From contig JAKISW010000006.1 of assembly GCA_021648375.1 (NCBI GenBank), forward strand, positions 38,258-102,257: a stretch of 64,000 nucleotides of DNA, written 5' to 3'. Every line of letters begins with the position of its first letter. The stretch's first letter is position 1. Below, one piece after another: positions 52,310 to 61,353 of this stretch. The translations under genes were made by a program, and so were the position numbers. A model generated the notes under the pieces. The model worked only from the letters and a program-made list of their open reading frames with translations, did not search any database and was not told the DNA's origin. The DNA is from Devosiaceae bacterium (GTDB lineage: Bacteria; Pseudomonadota; Alphaproteobacteria; Rhizobiales; Devosiaceae).

Positions 52310-52852
52310 TTACATCTCAATACCGTTGGCGCGCAGCTCGGCACGAACCTGAGCAAAAAACTCAATATTGAGATTGGCCTGGTAAATCTGCATAACGGTT
52401 GTAAGCTCAGTGTTAATAATGGAATTTGATGCTGAAAGTTTGCGTCCCACTTCGGTTTCATAAAACGCTACGATTTCACGCAATTCTTCCATGCTGAAAC
52501 GCAGGGCATAAACCCTGGCAAGCTGATTAAAAAGCTCGTCCTTGCGTGTTGAATAGGCCTCGATCACTACGCCGATGGCATCACTAACAGCATCAGCCTC
52601 TGCAGGATTTTGGGAAACAAGGGTGCGCATTGTCTCTATGCCGGTGCGTATCAGTGTGGTTTCAAAAAGCTGTGATCCATCAGTCAGGTCAACATATTGG
52701 CGAGCCATCGCAATACGGTCCACTTCAAGCTCTTGCGCACTGGCAGGGGATTGAATGGCCGCAAGCGTCAAAAGGGCAATAAATACTGCACGCAACGGCT
52801 TGATAAACCAAGAGAACATAATGCTTGTCCAAGAGATCATCATATTTGTCAT
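52310..52852 (-). CDS. DUF2059 family exported protein
   Basis: The 180-residue protein has an N-terminal hydrophobic signal segment (FIKPLRAVFIALLTLAAIQS, cleavage near ASA-QE). The helical DUF2059 domain has ELREIVAFYETEVGRKLSAS, the family signature. Function is unknown; it is periplasmic. ATG 52852 was chosen because TTTAGGAATT is upstream at good distance. It follows rpiA closely on the same strand (rpiA ends at 52889), so the two are co-transcribed. Confidence 0.85.
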   Translation of the reverse strand: MTNMMISWTSIMFSWFIKPLRAVFIALLTLAAIQSPASAQELEVDRIAMARQYVDLTDGSQLFETTLIRTGIETMRTLVSQNPAEADAVSDAIGVVIEAYSTRKDELFNQLARVYALRFSMEELREIVAFYETEVGRKLSASNSIINTELTTVMQIYQANLNIEFFAQVRAELRANGIEM

Positions 52853-52888
52853 TGTCAAAATTCCTAAATTTTTTCGATCTGGCATTCT

Positions 52889-53623
52889 TTAAGCCGTTAG
52901 CTTGCTAACACCCTGAGGCCCGGCAAGATAGGCAGTTTGGCAAATATCAAGAAAAAGACCGTGCTGCACAACCCCTGGTACTTCCAACAATGCGCTTGAG
53001 ATGCCTCTTGCATCCAAAATGCGGCCAAAACATGCATCAATCACAAAGTGAGCGCCATCAGTCATAAACGGTTTGCCATTTTGATCCATTCTCAAGCTCA
53101 TTTCAGGTTTTGTATCAAATTCAGGTCTTGCATTAAATTTTTGCATCACCACACCAATGGCCGTTTTTGTTGCCTTTAAACCAAACACATTCACCTCAAC
53201 CGGCAGGGCAAAAGCGCCCAAATGATCAACCCGTTTGCCCTCATCGGCAATAACCACCATTTTATCAGACGCCGCCGCGACAATTTTTTCACGCAAAAGA
53301 GCCCCTCCCCCACCCTTGATCAGTGACATATCCGGACCAATTTCATCGGTGCCATCAATAGTAATGTGCAGGCGATCAATTGTGTCCAGATCTGTTAGAT
53401 TAATATTAAGGGCTTTGGCCTGAGCTGCGGTTTCGTTGGATGTTGGCACACATATGCACTTGAAACCTGATGCAACTTTTTCCCCCAAAAGATCAACAAA
53501 ATGACGGGCGGTGGAGCCGGTTCCAAGTCCAATCTGCAATATTTCTGAGGCATCCAACTTACTGGCCGCGATATCCAGTTCAACCATTGCCGCTTGCGCT
53601 GCCTGTTTTTTTAAGTGGTCCAT
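52889..53623 (-). CDS. rpiA: Ribose-5-phosphate isomerase A
   Basis: The 244-residue enzyme interconverts ribose 5-phosphate and ribulose 5-phosphate. It has IGLGTGSTARHFVDLLG (phosphate loop), TIDGTDEIGPDMSLIKGGGG with the catalytic Asp/Asp/Lys region, REKIVAAASDKMVVIADEGK (catalytic Glu region near residue 105), and the C-terminal GVVQHGLF. Length matches the family (about 220-235) with a small N-extension. Confidence 0.95.
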   Translation of the reverse strand: MDHLKKQAAQAAMVELDIAASKLDASEILQIGLGTGSTARHFVDLLGEKVASGFKCICVPTSNETAAQAKALNINLTDLDTIDRLHITIDGTDEIGPDMSLIKGGGGALLREKIVAAASDKMVVIADEGKRVDHLGAFALPVEVNVFGLKATKTAIGVVMQKFNARPEFDTKPEMSLRMDQNGKPFMTDGAHFVIDACFGRILDARGISSALLEVPGVVQHGLFLDICQTAYLAGPQGVSKLTA

Positions 53624-53644
53624 AAAAGCTGCATTCCGTTATCT

Positions 53645-53658
53645 AGGGTCAGGACCCT
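53645..53658. promoter_or_regulatory. Palindrome upstream of rpiA, and AT-rich rpiA/moaA divergent region
   Basis: AGGGTC-AG-GACCCT is a perfect 14-bp palindrome 22 bases before the rpiA start. The 324-base divergent gap 53624-53947 also has TTGCATA (53679-53685) / TATGCAA (53700-53706) overlapping ATTTGCG / CGCAAAT. No gene and no Moco riboswitch was recognised in the gap. Regulatory use is inferred only from symmetry. Confidence 0.4.
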
Positions 53659-53947
53659 GGCTATCTGTTTTAGTGTATTTGCATATTATTTGCGTGTTAT
53701 ATGCAATATATCGCGCAAATAAAGGAATATTTTGGCAATTCGAGCATTTTTGATAACCCCGCCGAAAACGCTGAAGATTGTGCAAAACCAGATCACAAAA
53801 AATCACTTAATTATTATATGAATTGAAGTCATCTCCACTTAATTGGCCTTTTCTATTGCATCATTTTTCTATATTCTTATGGCAAATGGTGATAGGTTTT
53901 AACCCAGATATCAAATGACACTTTGGTAAACCGGATGTGGTTCAATA

Positions 53948-54982
53948 ATGAATATAAACATAAAAACCCCTCAAAATTCCACGACAGCACCTTCGGCTCC
54001 GCTGATTGATAATTTTGGGCGTCATGTCACCTATTTAAGGGTTTCTGTTACCGACCGCTGTGATTTTCGCTGCACCTATTGCATGTCGGAAACTATGAAA
54101 TTTCTGCCAAAAAAAGAAGTATTATCGTTCGAAGAGCTTTGCCAGATTATTGAAATTTTTGTTGAGCGCGGGGTCAATAAAATCCGCCTCACCGGTGGTG
54201 AACCGCTGGTACGTAAAGATATTATGCAACTGGTTGAAAGAATTTCAAAACACCTCTCCACCGGATCGCTAAATGAATTGACCTTAACGACCAATGGCAG
54301 CCAGCTAAAACGCTATGCAAAACAATTGGTGGACAATGGCATCAAACGCATAAATGTTTCGCTGGACACCAGGGATAGCGAAAAATTCACCCGCATAACC
54401 AGACGGGGAAAGCTTGAGCAGGTTTTGGAGGGCATTGATGCGGCCGATGCTGCGGGGCTTAAAATCAAGCTCAACATGGTGGCCATGCGCGATTTTAACG
54501 AGCATGAAATTACTCCAATGATCACCTGGGCTCACTCGCGTGGATTTGATCTGACGTTGATTGAAGAGATGCCTTTGGGGCAGGTTAGCGGAGACCGGCG
54601 CAAAAGATTTTTGTCCCTGCGCGAAGTGCGGGATAATCTGGCCAAAGATTTTACGCTGGAAAAAATCGACCATCAGAGCGGAGGTCCGGCGCGATATGTG
54701 CGTCTAAACGAGACCGGCGGCAGGGTTGGTTTTATCACCCCAATGACCCATAATTTTTGCGAAAGCTGCAATCGGGTGAGGCTTACTTGCACCGGACGTC
54801 TATATTTGTGCCTTGGTCGGGAAAACCAGATGGATCTGCGTCAGCCATTGCGCGAGCACGGAAAAGACGGGCTAAACAAAATTTTGACCCAAGCCATGTC
54901 GATAAAACCAAAAGGGCATGATTTTGATTATTCCAGAATTGATCCAGCAACCGATCGCCATATGTCAGTTACCGGCGGATAA
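53948..54982 (+). CDS. moaA: GTP 3',8-cyclase (molybdenum cofactor biosynthesis)
   Basis: The 344-residue radical-SAM enzyme starts molybdenum cofactor synthesis. It has the N-terminal cluster motif CDFRCTYC (CX3CX2C), the SAM motif LTGGEPLVRKD, the C-terminal second cluster CESCNRVRLTCTGRLYLC (CX2CX13C), and ends in the required Gly-Gly (MSVTGG). Nitrate reductase in the same window depends on this cofactor. The N-terminus carries about 20 extra residues before LIDNFGRHVTYLRVSVTDRC. Confidence 0.96.
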   Translation: MNINIKTPQNSTTAPSAPLIDNFGRHVTYLRVSVTDRCDFRCTYCMSETMKFLPKKEVLSFEELCQIIEIFVERGVNKIRLTGGEPLVRKDIMQLVERISKHLSTGSLNELTLTTNGSQLKRYAKQLVDNGIKRINVSLDTRDSEKFTRITRRGKLEQVLEGIDAADAAGLKIKLNMVAMRDFNEHEITPMITWAHSRGFDLTLIEEMPLGQVSGDRRKRFLSLREVRDNLAKDFTLEKIDHQSGGPARYVRLNETGGRVGFITPMTHNFCESCNRVRLTCTGRLYLCLGRENQMDLRQPLREHGKDGLNKILTQAMSIKPKGHDFDYSRIDPATDRHMSVTGG

Positions 54983-55020
54983 ATACTACCAATCCACGAG
55001 TCATAAATCTGTCAGACTGT

Positions 55021-55509
55021 TTACTCTTTACGCAGTTTTTCCTGATGCAGATAATTTAGCGGCAGGGCGGTAGTATATTTTATCTGCTCCATAGAAAATG
55101 AAGACGAAACATCATTGATGGAAATTTTCGCAATCAAGCGTCGATAAAAATCATCGTAAGCGGCAATATCGGCAACCACCACCCGCAACAGATAATCCAC
55201 TTCTCCACTCATGCGATAAAATTCCACCACTTCTACAAAATCAGCAATGATGGATGAAAAATTTCGCAACCAGGCATCAGAATGTTCTTTGGTTTTTATG
55301 GCCACAAATACGGAAACCGGCGCATTGATTTTAGCAGGATCCAAAATTGCCACCCGGGCAACAATAATCTTATCCTCTTCCATTTTTTGAATTCGCCGCC
55401 AGCACGGAGTGGTCGAAAGACCAACTTTGCGCCCAATCTCAGAGACGGGAATTGTTGCATCCTGCTGCAAAATCGAAAGGATTTTTTTGTCGATACGGTC
55501 AAGGGCCAT
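55021..55509 (-). CDS. Lrp/AsnC-family transcriptional regulator
   Basis: The 162-residue protein has the Lrp HTH (LDRIDKKILSILQQDATIPV, then SEIGRKVGLSTTPCWRRIQK) at about 2-60 and the RAM ligand-binding domain at about 70-150 (EVVEFYRMSGEVDYLLRVVV). It probably senses an amino acid as an octamer. The GLSTTPCWRRI motif marks the LysM/DecR-like cysteine- or leucine-responsive branch. It stands alone, convergent with moaA. Confidence 0.92.
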   Translation of the reverse strand: MALDRIDKKILSILQQDATIPVSEIGRKVGLSTTPCWRRIQKMEEDKIIVARVAILDPAKINAPVSVFVAIKTKEHSDAWLRNFSSIIADFVEVVEFYRMSGEVDYLLRVVVADIAAYDDFYRRLIAKISINDVSSSFSMEQIKYTTALPLNYLHQEKLRKE

Positions 55510-55677
55510 GGGATTTTCCGTCAGTTTTAATTTTGAACTAACGCGCTTATATAGAATTTAATTCCATTCAGCAAAGAAATTTTGAAGAATATTAGAATAC
55601 AATTCCGACAATTGGTTAATTTAACACCGTGCTTTCTAACTTCATCAGAAATAATGCGCGCGAATTCTTACCCTCGC

Positions 55678-56229
55678 CTAGCGCTCACCCCGACGCCAGT
55701 TGCGCGGAGTAATAAATTCTCCCTGCCACATTCCGGCTTTATTTTCGCGGGCAATTGCTTCCTGATCAGGGTAGTCATCATAGGAAATCGCCAATCCCGC
55801 CAAAACCATCGCTCCACCGATATCCACATCATCGACCGTGCAGACAGCTAAGGCGCGATCATAGCGATCTCGTCTTTCATATGTGCATTTCAGCGCCCCC
55901 TCTTTTACCAATTGTAAAAGCCGTTCATGGGAAACACGGCCGCAGGGCCACGGATCGCCGCTGGAATTTATGCAGGTCTGATCAAGTTCTGGCGCATCTA
56001 TTCCTATCAGGCGAACGCGTTCGTTGCCAAAGCGCAAACTATCACCATCGGAAACACCGGCGCGGCCTGTAATGGTGAACTTGCCCTCAGAATTTATCTC
56101 TTTAATGCCGGAAAAATCAAACCCGCTGCTCTGCAGCAACATACCGGCAAATACCAGCACGGCCAGCAACAGCCAGATATTAAAAAATCCGGATAATTTT
56201 TGTGCAAAGGCTAAAAACCTCAACTTCAT
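55678..56229 (-). CDS. Thermonuclease (SNase-like) family protein, membrane-anchored
   Basis: The protein of about 183 residues has a single N-terminal hydrophobic helix (NIWLLLAVLVFAGMLLQSSG) and a staphylococcal-nuclease domain (about 60-170). RVRLIGIDAPELDQTC has the catalytic Arg and calcium Asp of the fold; ERRDRYDRALAVCTVDDVDI has the second conserved Arg pattern. It should cut DNA or RNA in the periplasm. ATG 56229 was chosen over GTG 56238. Confidence 0.87.
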   Translation of the reverse strand: MKLRFLAFAQKLSGFFNIWLLLAVLVFAGMLLQSSGFDFSGIKEINSEGKFTITGRAGVSDGDSLRFGNERVRLIGIDAPELDQTCINSSGDPWPCGRVSHERLLQLVKEGALKCTYERRDRYDRALAVCTVDDVDIGGAMVLAGLAISYDDYPDQEAIARENKAGMWQGEFITPRNWRRGER

Positions 56230-56374
56230 ATTAACCACACTCCCAATACACTAAAAAATGACGCGTAGCACACCTTTGGGTCAAAAGCCCATGCGGATCA
56301 AACTCCACATGGGCCATATCTGATTTGGGCATAGGTCCAAAAAAGGGTGCATTGTATTATTGGTGAGTTCAGCA

Positions 56375-57880
56375 ATGCCGGAACAGGCAAAAAACGACGA
56401 AAATTATCTGGAACGCTCGCAAGGGCGAAACGCTCATCGTACGGTTTTTGATGCCAGGCAACGCCTAACTTCTACCACCGGCACCAAAGCATCCTATGAT
56501 TTTGAGTTGCTGAAAGAATATGCAAAAGCACGAAAATCCAGCCTGATAATAATGACTATCCTGTTTATGGTCATGGGAATCTATGCAAGTTTTTGGGTGC
56601 CGGTGACGGTAGCGGTTATCTGGTGCGTGGCGCTGATAATTTCCAATCTTTCAGTTGTGATGATCTGCAGACGCTTTCTTTATAACAACACCAATACCCG
56701 GTCCGTAAAAAGCTGGACCGCAAGCTTTATTGCTTTTGAAACAGTTTATGGAATTGCCTGGGCAATGCTGGCCCTGTTCACCCTGGCATCGGGCGACCAG
56801 AATATTGCCGTGGTGATATTTGCCATTTTGCTGATGGGAATTGGCGCCAATGCTCTGGCCAGCCGATCGCTGCCCATCGCAACACTGGTAACCACCATGC
56901 CGGCCACCGCAACGGTTTCCATAAATTTGTTTTCCTATGGGGGCACGCTTTATTATTCATTGGCAGCCGTTGCCATAATCGCCCAGTTATTTGTGTTGTT
57001 CTTTTTACAACGCTTACAAAAAATCGAACTGTCATCCCTGGCTCACCAATCTGAAAAGGATGCGCTGATACTTGACCTTGAAGATGCACGGGAAGCTTCT
57101 GATCAGGCGCGACGCGAGGCTGAGCAGGCAAACATTGCCAAGTCAAACTTTTTGGCCACCATGAGCCATGAGCTGCGTACGCCCTTAAACGCAATTATCG
57201 GGTTTTCCGAGGTGCTAAAATCAGAGCTGCTGGGCGAACATAAAATTCCACAATATAAAGAATATGCCAATGATATTCACGACAGTGGCAAGCATTTGTT
57301 GAATTTGATCAACGAATTGCTGGACCTGTCACGAATTGAAGCTGGAAAATATGACCTCAACGAAGAAATAGTTTCCTTAAGGGACGTGGCTGATGATTGC
57401 CTTAGAATGATGAAAATTCGTGCCAAGGCAAAAAACATTGAACTGGTGGAAGTGATTGATGATGATCTGCCAAAAATCTGGGGAGACGAGAGGGCCATTC
57501 GCCAGATTATGCTCAACCTGTTGACCAATGCCATAAAATTTACCCCGCAGTCAGGACGAGTGGAACTCCGCATTGCCCGTAGCGGTGACGGGGGGCAATT
57601 GCTTTCTGTCAAAGACAATGGGCCGGGAATTCCTCAAGAAGAAATCAGCACGGTTCTATCATCATTCGGGCAAGGATCGCTGGCCCATAAAACCGCCGAA
57701 CAAGGGGCAGGACTTGGCCTGGCAATCGTGCAAAAAATAATGGATCTGCATCAGGGAAGATTTGATTTGTTTTCAAAGGTGCGTTTTGGAACTGAGGCCA
57801 TAGCCACCTTCCCAAGGGCCAGAGTAATGGATGCTGTGGACCCGGTTTCAAAGGCCCATAATCGGTTAGAAATTTATTAG
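56375..57880 (+). CDS. Membrane sensor histidine kinase (PleC/DivJ-like)
   Basis: The protein (501 residues from ATG 56375; GTG/TTG starts up to 56360 possible) has six or so membrane helices (about 50-215) with little periplasmic domain, a short coiled coil (DLEDAREASDQARREAEQA), then HisKA with SNFLATMSHELRTPLNAIIG and HATPase with QIMLNLLTNAIKF, DNGPGIP and GAGLGLAIVQKIM. The HDSGKHLLNLINELLDLSRIEAGK segment is typical of the PleC/DivJ/PdhS group controlling DivK in alphaproteobacteria. No response regulator is adjacent. Its last 24 codons and stop are duplicated downstream at 58095-58177. Confidence 0.92.
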   Translation: MPEQAKNDENYLERSQGRNAHRTVFDARQRLTSTTGTKASYDFELLKEYAKARKSSLIIMTILFMVMGIYASFWVPVTVAVIWCVALIISNLSVVMICRRFLYNNTNTRSVKSWTASFIAFETVYGIAWAMLALFTLASGDQNIAVVIFAILLMGIGANALASRSLPIATLVTTMPATATVSINLFSYGGTLYYSLAAVAIIAQLFVLFFLQRLQKIELSSLAHQSEKDALILDLEDAREASDQARREAEQANIAKSNFLATMSHELRTPLNAIIGFSEVLKSELLGEHKIPQYKEYANDIHDSGKHLLNLINELLDLSRIEAGKYDLNEEIVSLRDVADDCLRMMKIRAKAKNIELVEVIDDDLPKIWGDERAIRQIMLNLLTNAIKFTPQSGRVELRIARSGDGGQLLSVKDNGPGIPQEEISTVLSSFGQGSLAHKTAEQGAGLGLAIVQKIMDLHQGRFDLFSKVRFGTEAIATFPRARVMDAVDPVSKAHNRLEIY

Positions 57881-57916
57881 GGCCGATCATGTCTTGATGG
57901 AATCAAAACACGGCCC
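57880..57916. terminator. Hairpin at the kinase gene end, start of repeat locus C
   Basis: GGGCCG (57880-57885) pairs with CGGCCC (57911-57916), and inside TTGAT pairs with ATCAA across GGA. TTGATNNNATCAAAACA resembles the 35-base palindrome at 43047, which also precedes a copy of the dispersed repeat. Few Ts follow. Confidence 0.5.
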
Positions 57917-57932
57917 TAAATCTTTGTTTCGT

Positions 57933-58089
57933 CGCGTTTTCGAAACAGTAACTTCGTTACTGATTTTTTTGCCTCACGCCGGCAGGCTGGAAAACCGCAA
58001 ACGCACTTTTTCTGAAAACACTCAAAAATCTTTGTTTCGTCGCGTTTTCGAACCGAAAAACCGCAAGAGCACTTTTTCTGAAAACACTC
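57933..58089. repeat. Two copies of the dispersed hairpin repeat (locus C)
   Basis: Copy 1 (57933-58023) is the long form with GTAACTTCGTTAC and GCCTCACGCCGGCAGGC inside; copy 2 (58041-58089) is short. Arms are CGCGTTTTCGAA and TTTTTCTGAAAACACTC: compared with loci A and B both arms have changed together (TTCCC/GGGAA to TTTTC/GAAAA), keeping the pairing. Both are preceded by AAATCTTTGTTTCGT. Confidence 0.85.
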
Positions 58090-58201
58090 CAGACAGCCAC
58101 CTTCCCAAGGGCCAGAGTAATGGATGCTGTGGACCCGGTTTCAAAGGCCCATAATCGGTTAGAAATTTATTAGGGCCTGAACCAAAAAACCAAGACCTTA
58201 T

Positions 58202-59245
58202 CTATTCTTTGCTGACCTCTTTTTCATCAACATTGGCATCACCAAAAGTTGCCATATTATGGTGCAGGTGCAACGCGGTTTTAACCAATACCGCCCCAAG
58301 GGCTGCTCCACTCCCCTCACCCAATCGCATGCCAAGATCAAGCATTGGGTGCTTGTTCATTTCCTTTAGAGCCTTACCATGGGCGTTTTCATCGGAAACA
58401 TGGGCAAAAATGCAATGGTCAAGAATTGCCGGATTTATAGCAAAGGCAATGGCGGCAGCGGCGGTTGCCACATAGCCATCAATTATTACCGGAATTTTAT
58501 GGTGCCGGGCCGCAACAATTGCCCCAAGCATGGCGGCAAATTCACGCCCGCCAACTCTGGCAAGAATTTTTAAAGGATGATCCAGATTTTCCTTATGCAA
58601 TGCCAAAGCCTGATCGACGACTTTTGCCTTACGTCCAATCCCTGCCTCATCAATGCCGGTGCCTGCCCCAACCCAGTCAGATCCGGGGCCGCCAAAAAGC
58701 GCTGCATAAATGGCAGCTGCAACAGTTGTGTTGCCGATGCCCATTTCACCAATGCATAACAGGTCAGGCTCACCAGCAATTGCTTCCATTCCATAGGCTA
58801 TGGTTGCAGCACAGGCCTTATCGCTCAAGGCCGCGACACAGGTAATATCGCCGGTAGGAATATCTATTGCCAACTCAAACACCCGAAGGTTCAGCCCGTG
58901 CAATTTTGAAATTTGGGAAATCGCCGCTCCACCACTGGTAAAATTTGCTACCATCTGCGCTGTAACACTGGCCGGAAATGCAGAAATTGCCTGATCGGTT
59001 ACCCCGTGATTTCCGGCAAAAATCGCCACCATGGGATTATTCATGGCAGGATTTTCAGTTTCCTGCCAGCGAGCCATAAACTCAACCAGATATTCCAGCT
59101 GACCAAGGGAGCCTAAAGGTTTGGTAAGGGTTTTATCGCGTTGACGAACCTTTTCAACAGCGCTTAATGAGCCTTTAGGCAGGTCTACAAGCAATTTGGA
59201 AAATTCGGTAAACGGTTCTGGAATTTTGGAGGAAAATTTTTGCAT
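58202..59245 (-). CDS. cobT: Nicotinate-nucleotide-dimethylbenzimidazole phosphoribosyltransferase
   Basis: The 347-residue enzyme makes alpha-ribazole phosphate for the lower ligand of cobalamin. It has VAIFAGNHGVTDQAISAFP, LLCIGEMGIGNTTVAAAIYA, VGAGTGIDEAGIGRK, and the C-terminal RLGEGSGAALGAVLV with the catalytic Glu. This is the Salmonella CobT type, named CobU in Pseudomonas denitrificans nomenclature, not the cobaltochelatase CobT. It is divergent from cobS with about 56 bases between, and no cobalamin riboswitch was seen. Confidence 0.94.
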   Translation of the reverse strand: MQKFSSKIPEPFTEFSKLLVDLPKGSLSAVEKVRQRDKTLTKPLGSLGQLEYLVEFMARWQETENPAMNNPMVAIFAGNHGVTDQAISAFPASVTAQMVANFTSGGAAISQISKLHGLNLRVFELAIDIPTGDITCVAALSDKACAATIAYGMEAIAGEPDLLCIGEMGIGNTTVAAAIYAALFGGPGSDWVGAGTGIDEAGIGRKAKVVDQALALHKENLDHPLKILARVGGREFAAMLGAIVAARHHKIPVIIDGYVATAAAAIAFAINPAILDHCIFAHVSDENAHGKALKEMNKHPMLDLGMRLGEGSGAALGAVLVKTALHLHHNMATFGDANVDEKEVSKE

Positions 59246-59301
59246 TGTCACTTAATTTGTACGATGGTGAAACGAGATAAACTGAATGGAAATTCAATCT
59301 G

Positions 59302-60129
59302 TTGAAAAAACAATCATCCTTGAGTCGCCCCCCCGTTGGCAATAAAAATGAAACGGTTTCCACCCCTTCTATTTTAGAAGATATTATTATGGGGATAAGG
59401 TTCTATTCACGCCTGCAAATACCCAAATTTGGTCATACGAAAATGCAAATTGGGCGAATGGCAAAAGTTTTGGGCCTTGCCAGTGTCATAATTGGCATAA
59501 TACCAGGGCTGATTTTATTATTATTCCTATTGCTCGGACTTCCCATTTTGCTTAGCGCAGGTTTTGCACTCGCAGCGCAAATTGCAATCACTGGAGCCAT
59601 GGCCGAGGACGGATTAGCTGACAGTTTTGATGGATTATTTGGCGGCAACACTTCAAAAAACCGCCTAAAAATCATGAAAGACAGCACAAATGGCACCTTT
59701 GGGGTTGTTGCAATCGTATTGTTGATCATCACCCGCATTGCAGCCCTTGGGGCGCTGGCTACCGTCTCATCAATCGCAGTGATTTTTTTGTGGATCGGAG
59801 CGCAGGTATTGGCCCGCCAGAGTGCGCTGTGGCTAATGGTAGACCTTGAAGCTGCCAGAATTGACGGCGCGGCAGCGAATGCCGGGAAATTATCGCGTAC
59901 AGATTTTTGGCTTGGAATGATTCCGGCTTTACTGATCACAATAGTTTTTTCAGTTTTTTTCGCCGGAATTGGTGGAATAATTATTGCTGCCGCAATTGTC
60001 ATGTTGATAATTGTCTGGTGGACCCGTACCTGTAAAAAACTTATCGGCGGGTATAGTGGTGATCTAATCGGTGGATTACAGGCAATGATAGAAATTGGAA
60101 TATTAAGCGGATTTTTGTTGATACTATAA
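59302..60129 (+). CDS. cobS: Adenosylcobinamide-GDP ribazoletransferase (cobalamin synthase)
   Basis: The 275-residue membrane enzyme joins adenosylcobinamide-GDP to alpha-ribazole, the last cobalamin assembly step, using the product line of CobT next door. It has FYSRLQIPK at the start, GAMAEDGLADSFDGLFGG with the metal aspartates (DGLADSFDG), and about seven helices. The start is TTG 59302 or a later codon (ATG 59389 would leave only one residue before IRFYSRLQIP), so the exact N-terminus is unsure. It is called CobV in Pseudomonas denitrificans. Confidence 0.92.
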   Translation: MKKQSSLSRPPVGNKNETVSTPSILEDIIMGIRFYSRLQIPKFGHTKMQIGRMAKVLGLASVIIGIIPGLILLLFLLLGLPILLSAGFALAAQIAITGAMAEDGLADSFDGLFGGNTSKNRLKIMKDSTNGTFGVVAIVLLIITRIAALGALATVSSIAVIFLWIGAQVLARQSALWLMVDLEAARIDGAAANAGKLSRTDFWLGMIPALLITIVFSVFFAGIGGIIIAAAIVMLIIVWWTRTCKKLIGGYSGDLIGGLQAMIEIGILSGFLLIL

Positions 60130-60160
60130 AAATCCACCAAAAACAAAATAGGGGTTTTCC

Positions 60161-60847
60161 TTGGCATTTATTGGGTTTGCACTGTTAATAGCTGTTGGCT
60201 TAGCAATGGTGATCAGCTTTGGAGCGGGGCAACTTGTTGGTTTGTCTGATGATCAGTTCGGGCAGATTATACTGTTGGTCCTGGTGCTGATTCTTGTGGC
60301 ATCCGGCTCTTTTGGCCGCCGTGTCAAACTAAGCCATATACTTAACGGTGTCGCCCTTTGGTCCACCATGCTGTTTGTTCTGGTTGCAGGTTATAGTTAT
60401 CGAGAAGAAATCAGCGATTTTTCAAGCCGGGTTCTAACCTCTTTGGCCCCCGGCATGGCCATGGTTGATCAGGATGAGGGAACGGCGGTATTTCAAAAAG
60501 GATTTGGCAATACTTTTAGAATGGATACCGAAGTCAATGGCACCCTGATCACCATGATTTTTGATACCGGTGCCAGCGCCGTGGTGCTGACCAATTCTGA
60601 CGCAGAGGCGGCCGGGATTAATCTTGCAAGCCTGCGCTTTAATATTGAGGTGCAAACAGCCAACGGAACAGGGCGCGCTGCCGGTGTTACAATCAAACGT
60701 ATCGAGGTTGGGGGGATTATCCGGGAGAATATCAGGGCATTCGTTGCTGAACAGGGAGCCTTGAAAACCAGCCTTTTAGGCATGACTTTTTTACAGACTC
60801 TGGACAATTATACAGTCAGCAAAGATTCTTTGGAACTGAATGGATAA
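60161..60847 (+). CDS. Membrane-anchored retropepsin-like aspartic protease (TIGR02281 type)
   Basis: The 228-residue protein has two or three N-terminal helices (about 1-22, 30-48, 62-82) and a single-lobe aspartic protease domain (about 110-225) with the catalytic MIFDTGASAVVLT and the partner strand LLGMTFLQTLDNY. It would act as a dimer in the periplasm. This clan AA family is common in alphaproteobacteria. It starts at TTG 60161 with GGGGTTTTCC upstream, 31 bases after cobS, but functional linkage to cobalamin is not evident. Confidence 0.88.
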   Translation: MAFIGFALLIAVGLAMVISFGAGQLVGLSDDQFGQIILLVLVLILVASGSFGRRVKLSHILNGVALWSTMLFVLVAGYSYREEISDFSSRVLTSLAPGMAMVDQDEGTAVFQKGFGNTFRMDTEVNGTLITMIFDTGASAVVLTNSDAEAAGINLASLRFNIEVQTANGTGRAAGVTIKRIEVGGIIRENIRAFVAEQGALKTSLLGMTFLQTLDNYTVSKDSLELNG

Positions 60848-60963
60848 TTGCTCCACTCAACCGGCAAGGTTAAGCTTTTCTGGAAAAAACAATCCCGAAC
60901 CAGGGCTTGGAATTATCTAAATCATGTTTATATTAGGACATACTGATATAAGGAGTAAATATC

Positions 60964-61350
60964 ATGAGCTATTGCTTTTCCAAGGTCTTGAATTCTGAAA
61001 TGGAACCGGCCATTGAAACGGTTACCGAAGCCCTCAAGGTTGAAGGGTTTGGTGTATTAACCGTGATTGACGTCAAAGCCACCTTGAAGAAAAAGATTGA
61101 TGTGGATTTTCGCCCCTATACGATTCTTGGAGCCTGCAATCCGACATTTGCTCATAAAGCCCTTTTGGCTGAAGATAAAATCGGGGCCATGCTGCCCTGC
61201 AATGTCATCGTACAACAAATTGGCGATGGTCAGGTGGAAGTTTCTGCGGTTGACCCGATAGCCTCGATGTCAGCGGTTGAAAACCCTGCCCTTGGCGAAA
61301 TTGCCGGCGAGGTTCAGGCCAAGTTGAAAAAGGTGATTGACGGGCTTTAA
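60964..61350 (+). CDS. DUF302 family protein
   Basis: The 128-residue cytoplasmic protein is a complete DUF302 domain: LKVEGFGVLTVIDVKATLKK, YTILGACNPTFAHKALLAED, LLPCNVIV-type (here MLPCNVIVQQ) and SAVDPIASM. Family function is not established, though some are near redox or metal-related genes. AAGGAG eight bases upstream is an excellent ribosome site. It converges on dusA, three bases apart. Confidence 0.93.
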   Translation: MSYCFSKVLNSEMEPAIETVTEALKVEGFGVLTVIDVKATLKKKIDVDFRPYTILGACNPTFAHKALLAEDKIGAMLPCNVIVQQIGDGQVEVSAVDPIASMSAVENPALGEIAGEVQAKLKKVIDGL

Positions 61351-61353
61351 AGA

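Larger units (their letters stand above)
57802..58177 (+). repeat. 83-bp direct repeat of the kinase 3' end flanking a hairpin-repeat block
   Basis: 57802-57884 and 58095-58177 appear identical by eye (AGCCACCTTCCCAAGGGCC ... TTATTAGGGCC), offset 293. The first copy is the end of the kinase gene (ATFPRARVMDAVD to the stop); the second is non-coding. The 210 bases between hold a hairpin (57880-57916) and two copies of the dispersed repeat. Confidence 0.9.

Noticed and set aside
53624..53947. Molybdenum-cofactor riboswitch upstream of moaA
   Set aside because: The region is AT-rich with small palindromes only; no GC-rich multi-stem structure of the required size was found by eye.
57894..58154. 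86-codon open frame over repeat locus C
   Set aside because: It is made of the hairpin repeat and the duplicated kinase end; no sign of a real protein.
59246..59301. Cobalamin riboswitch upstream of cobT or cobS
   Set aside because: The divergent gap is only about 56 bases and lacks a B12-box-like sequence; too short for the aptamer.
59433..60167. 244-codon frame antisense to cobS
   Set aside because: Complement of a hydrophobic coding sequence; cobS itself has family motifs.
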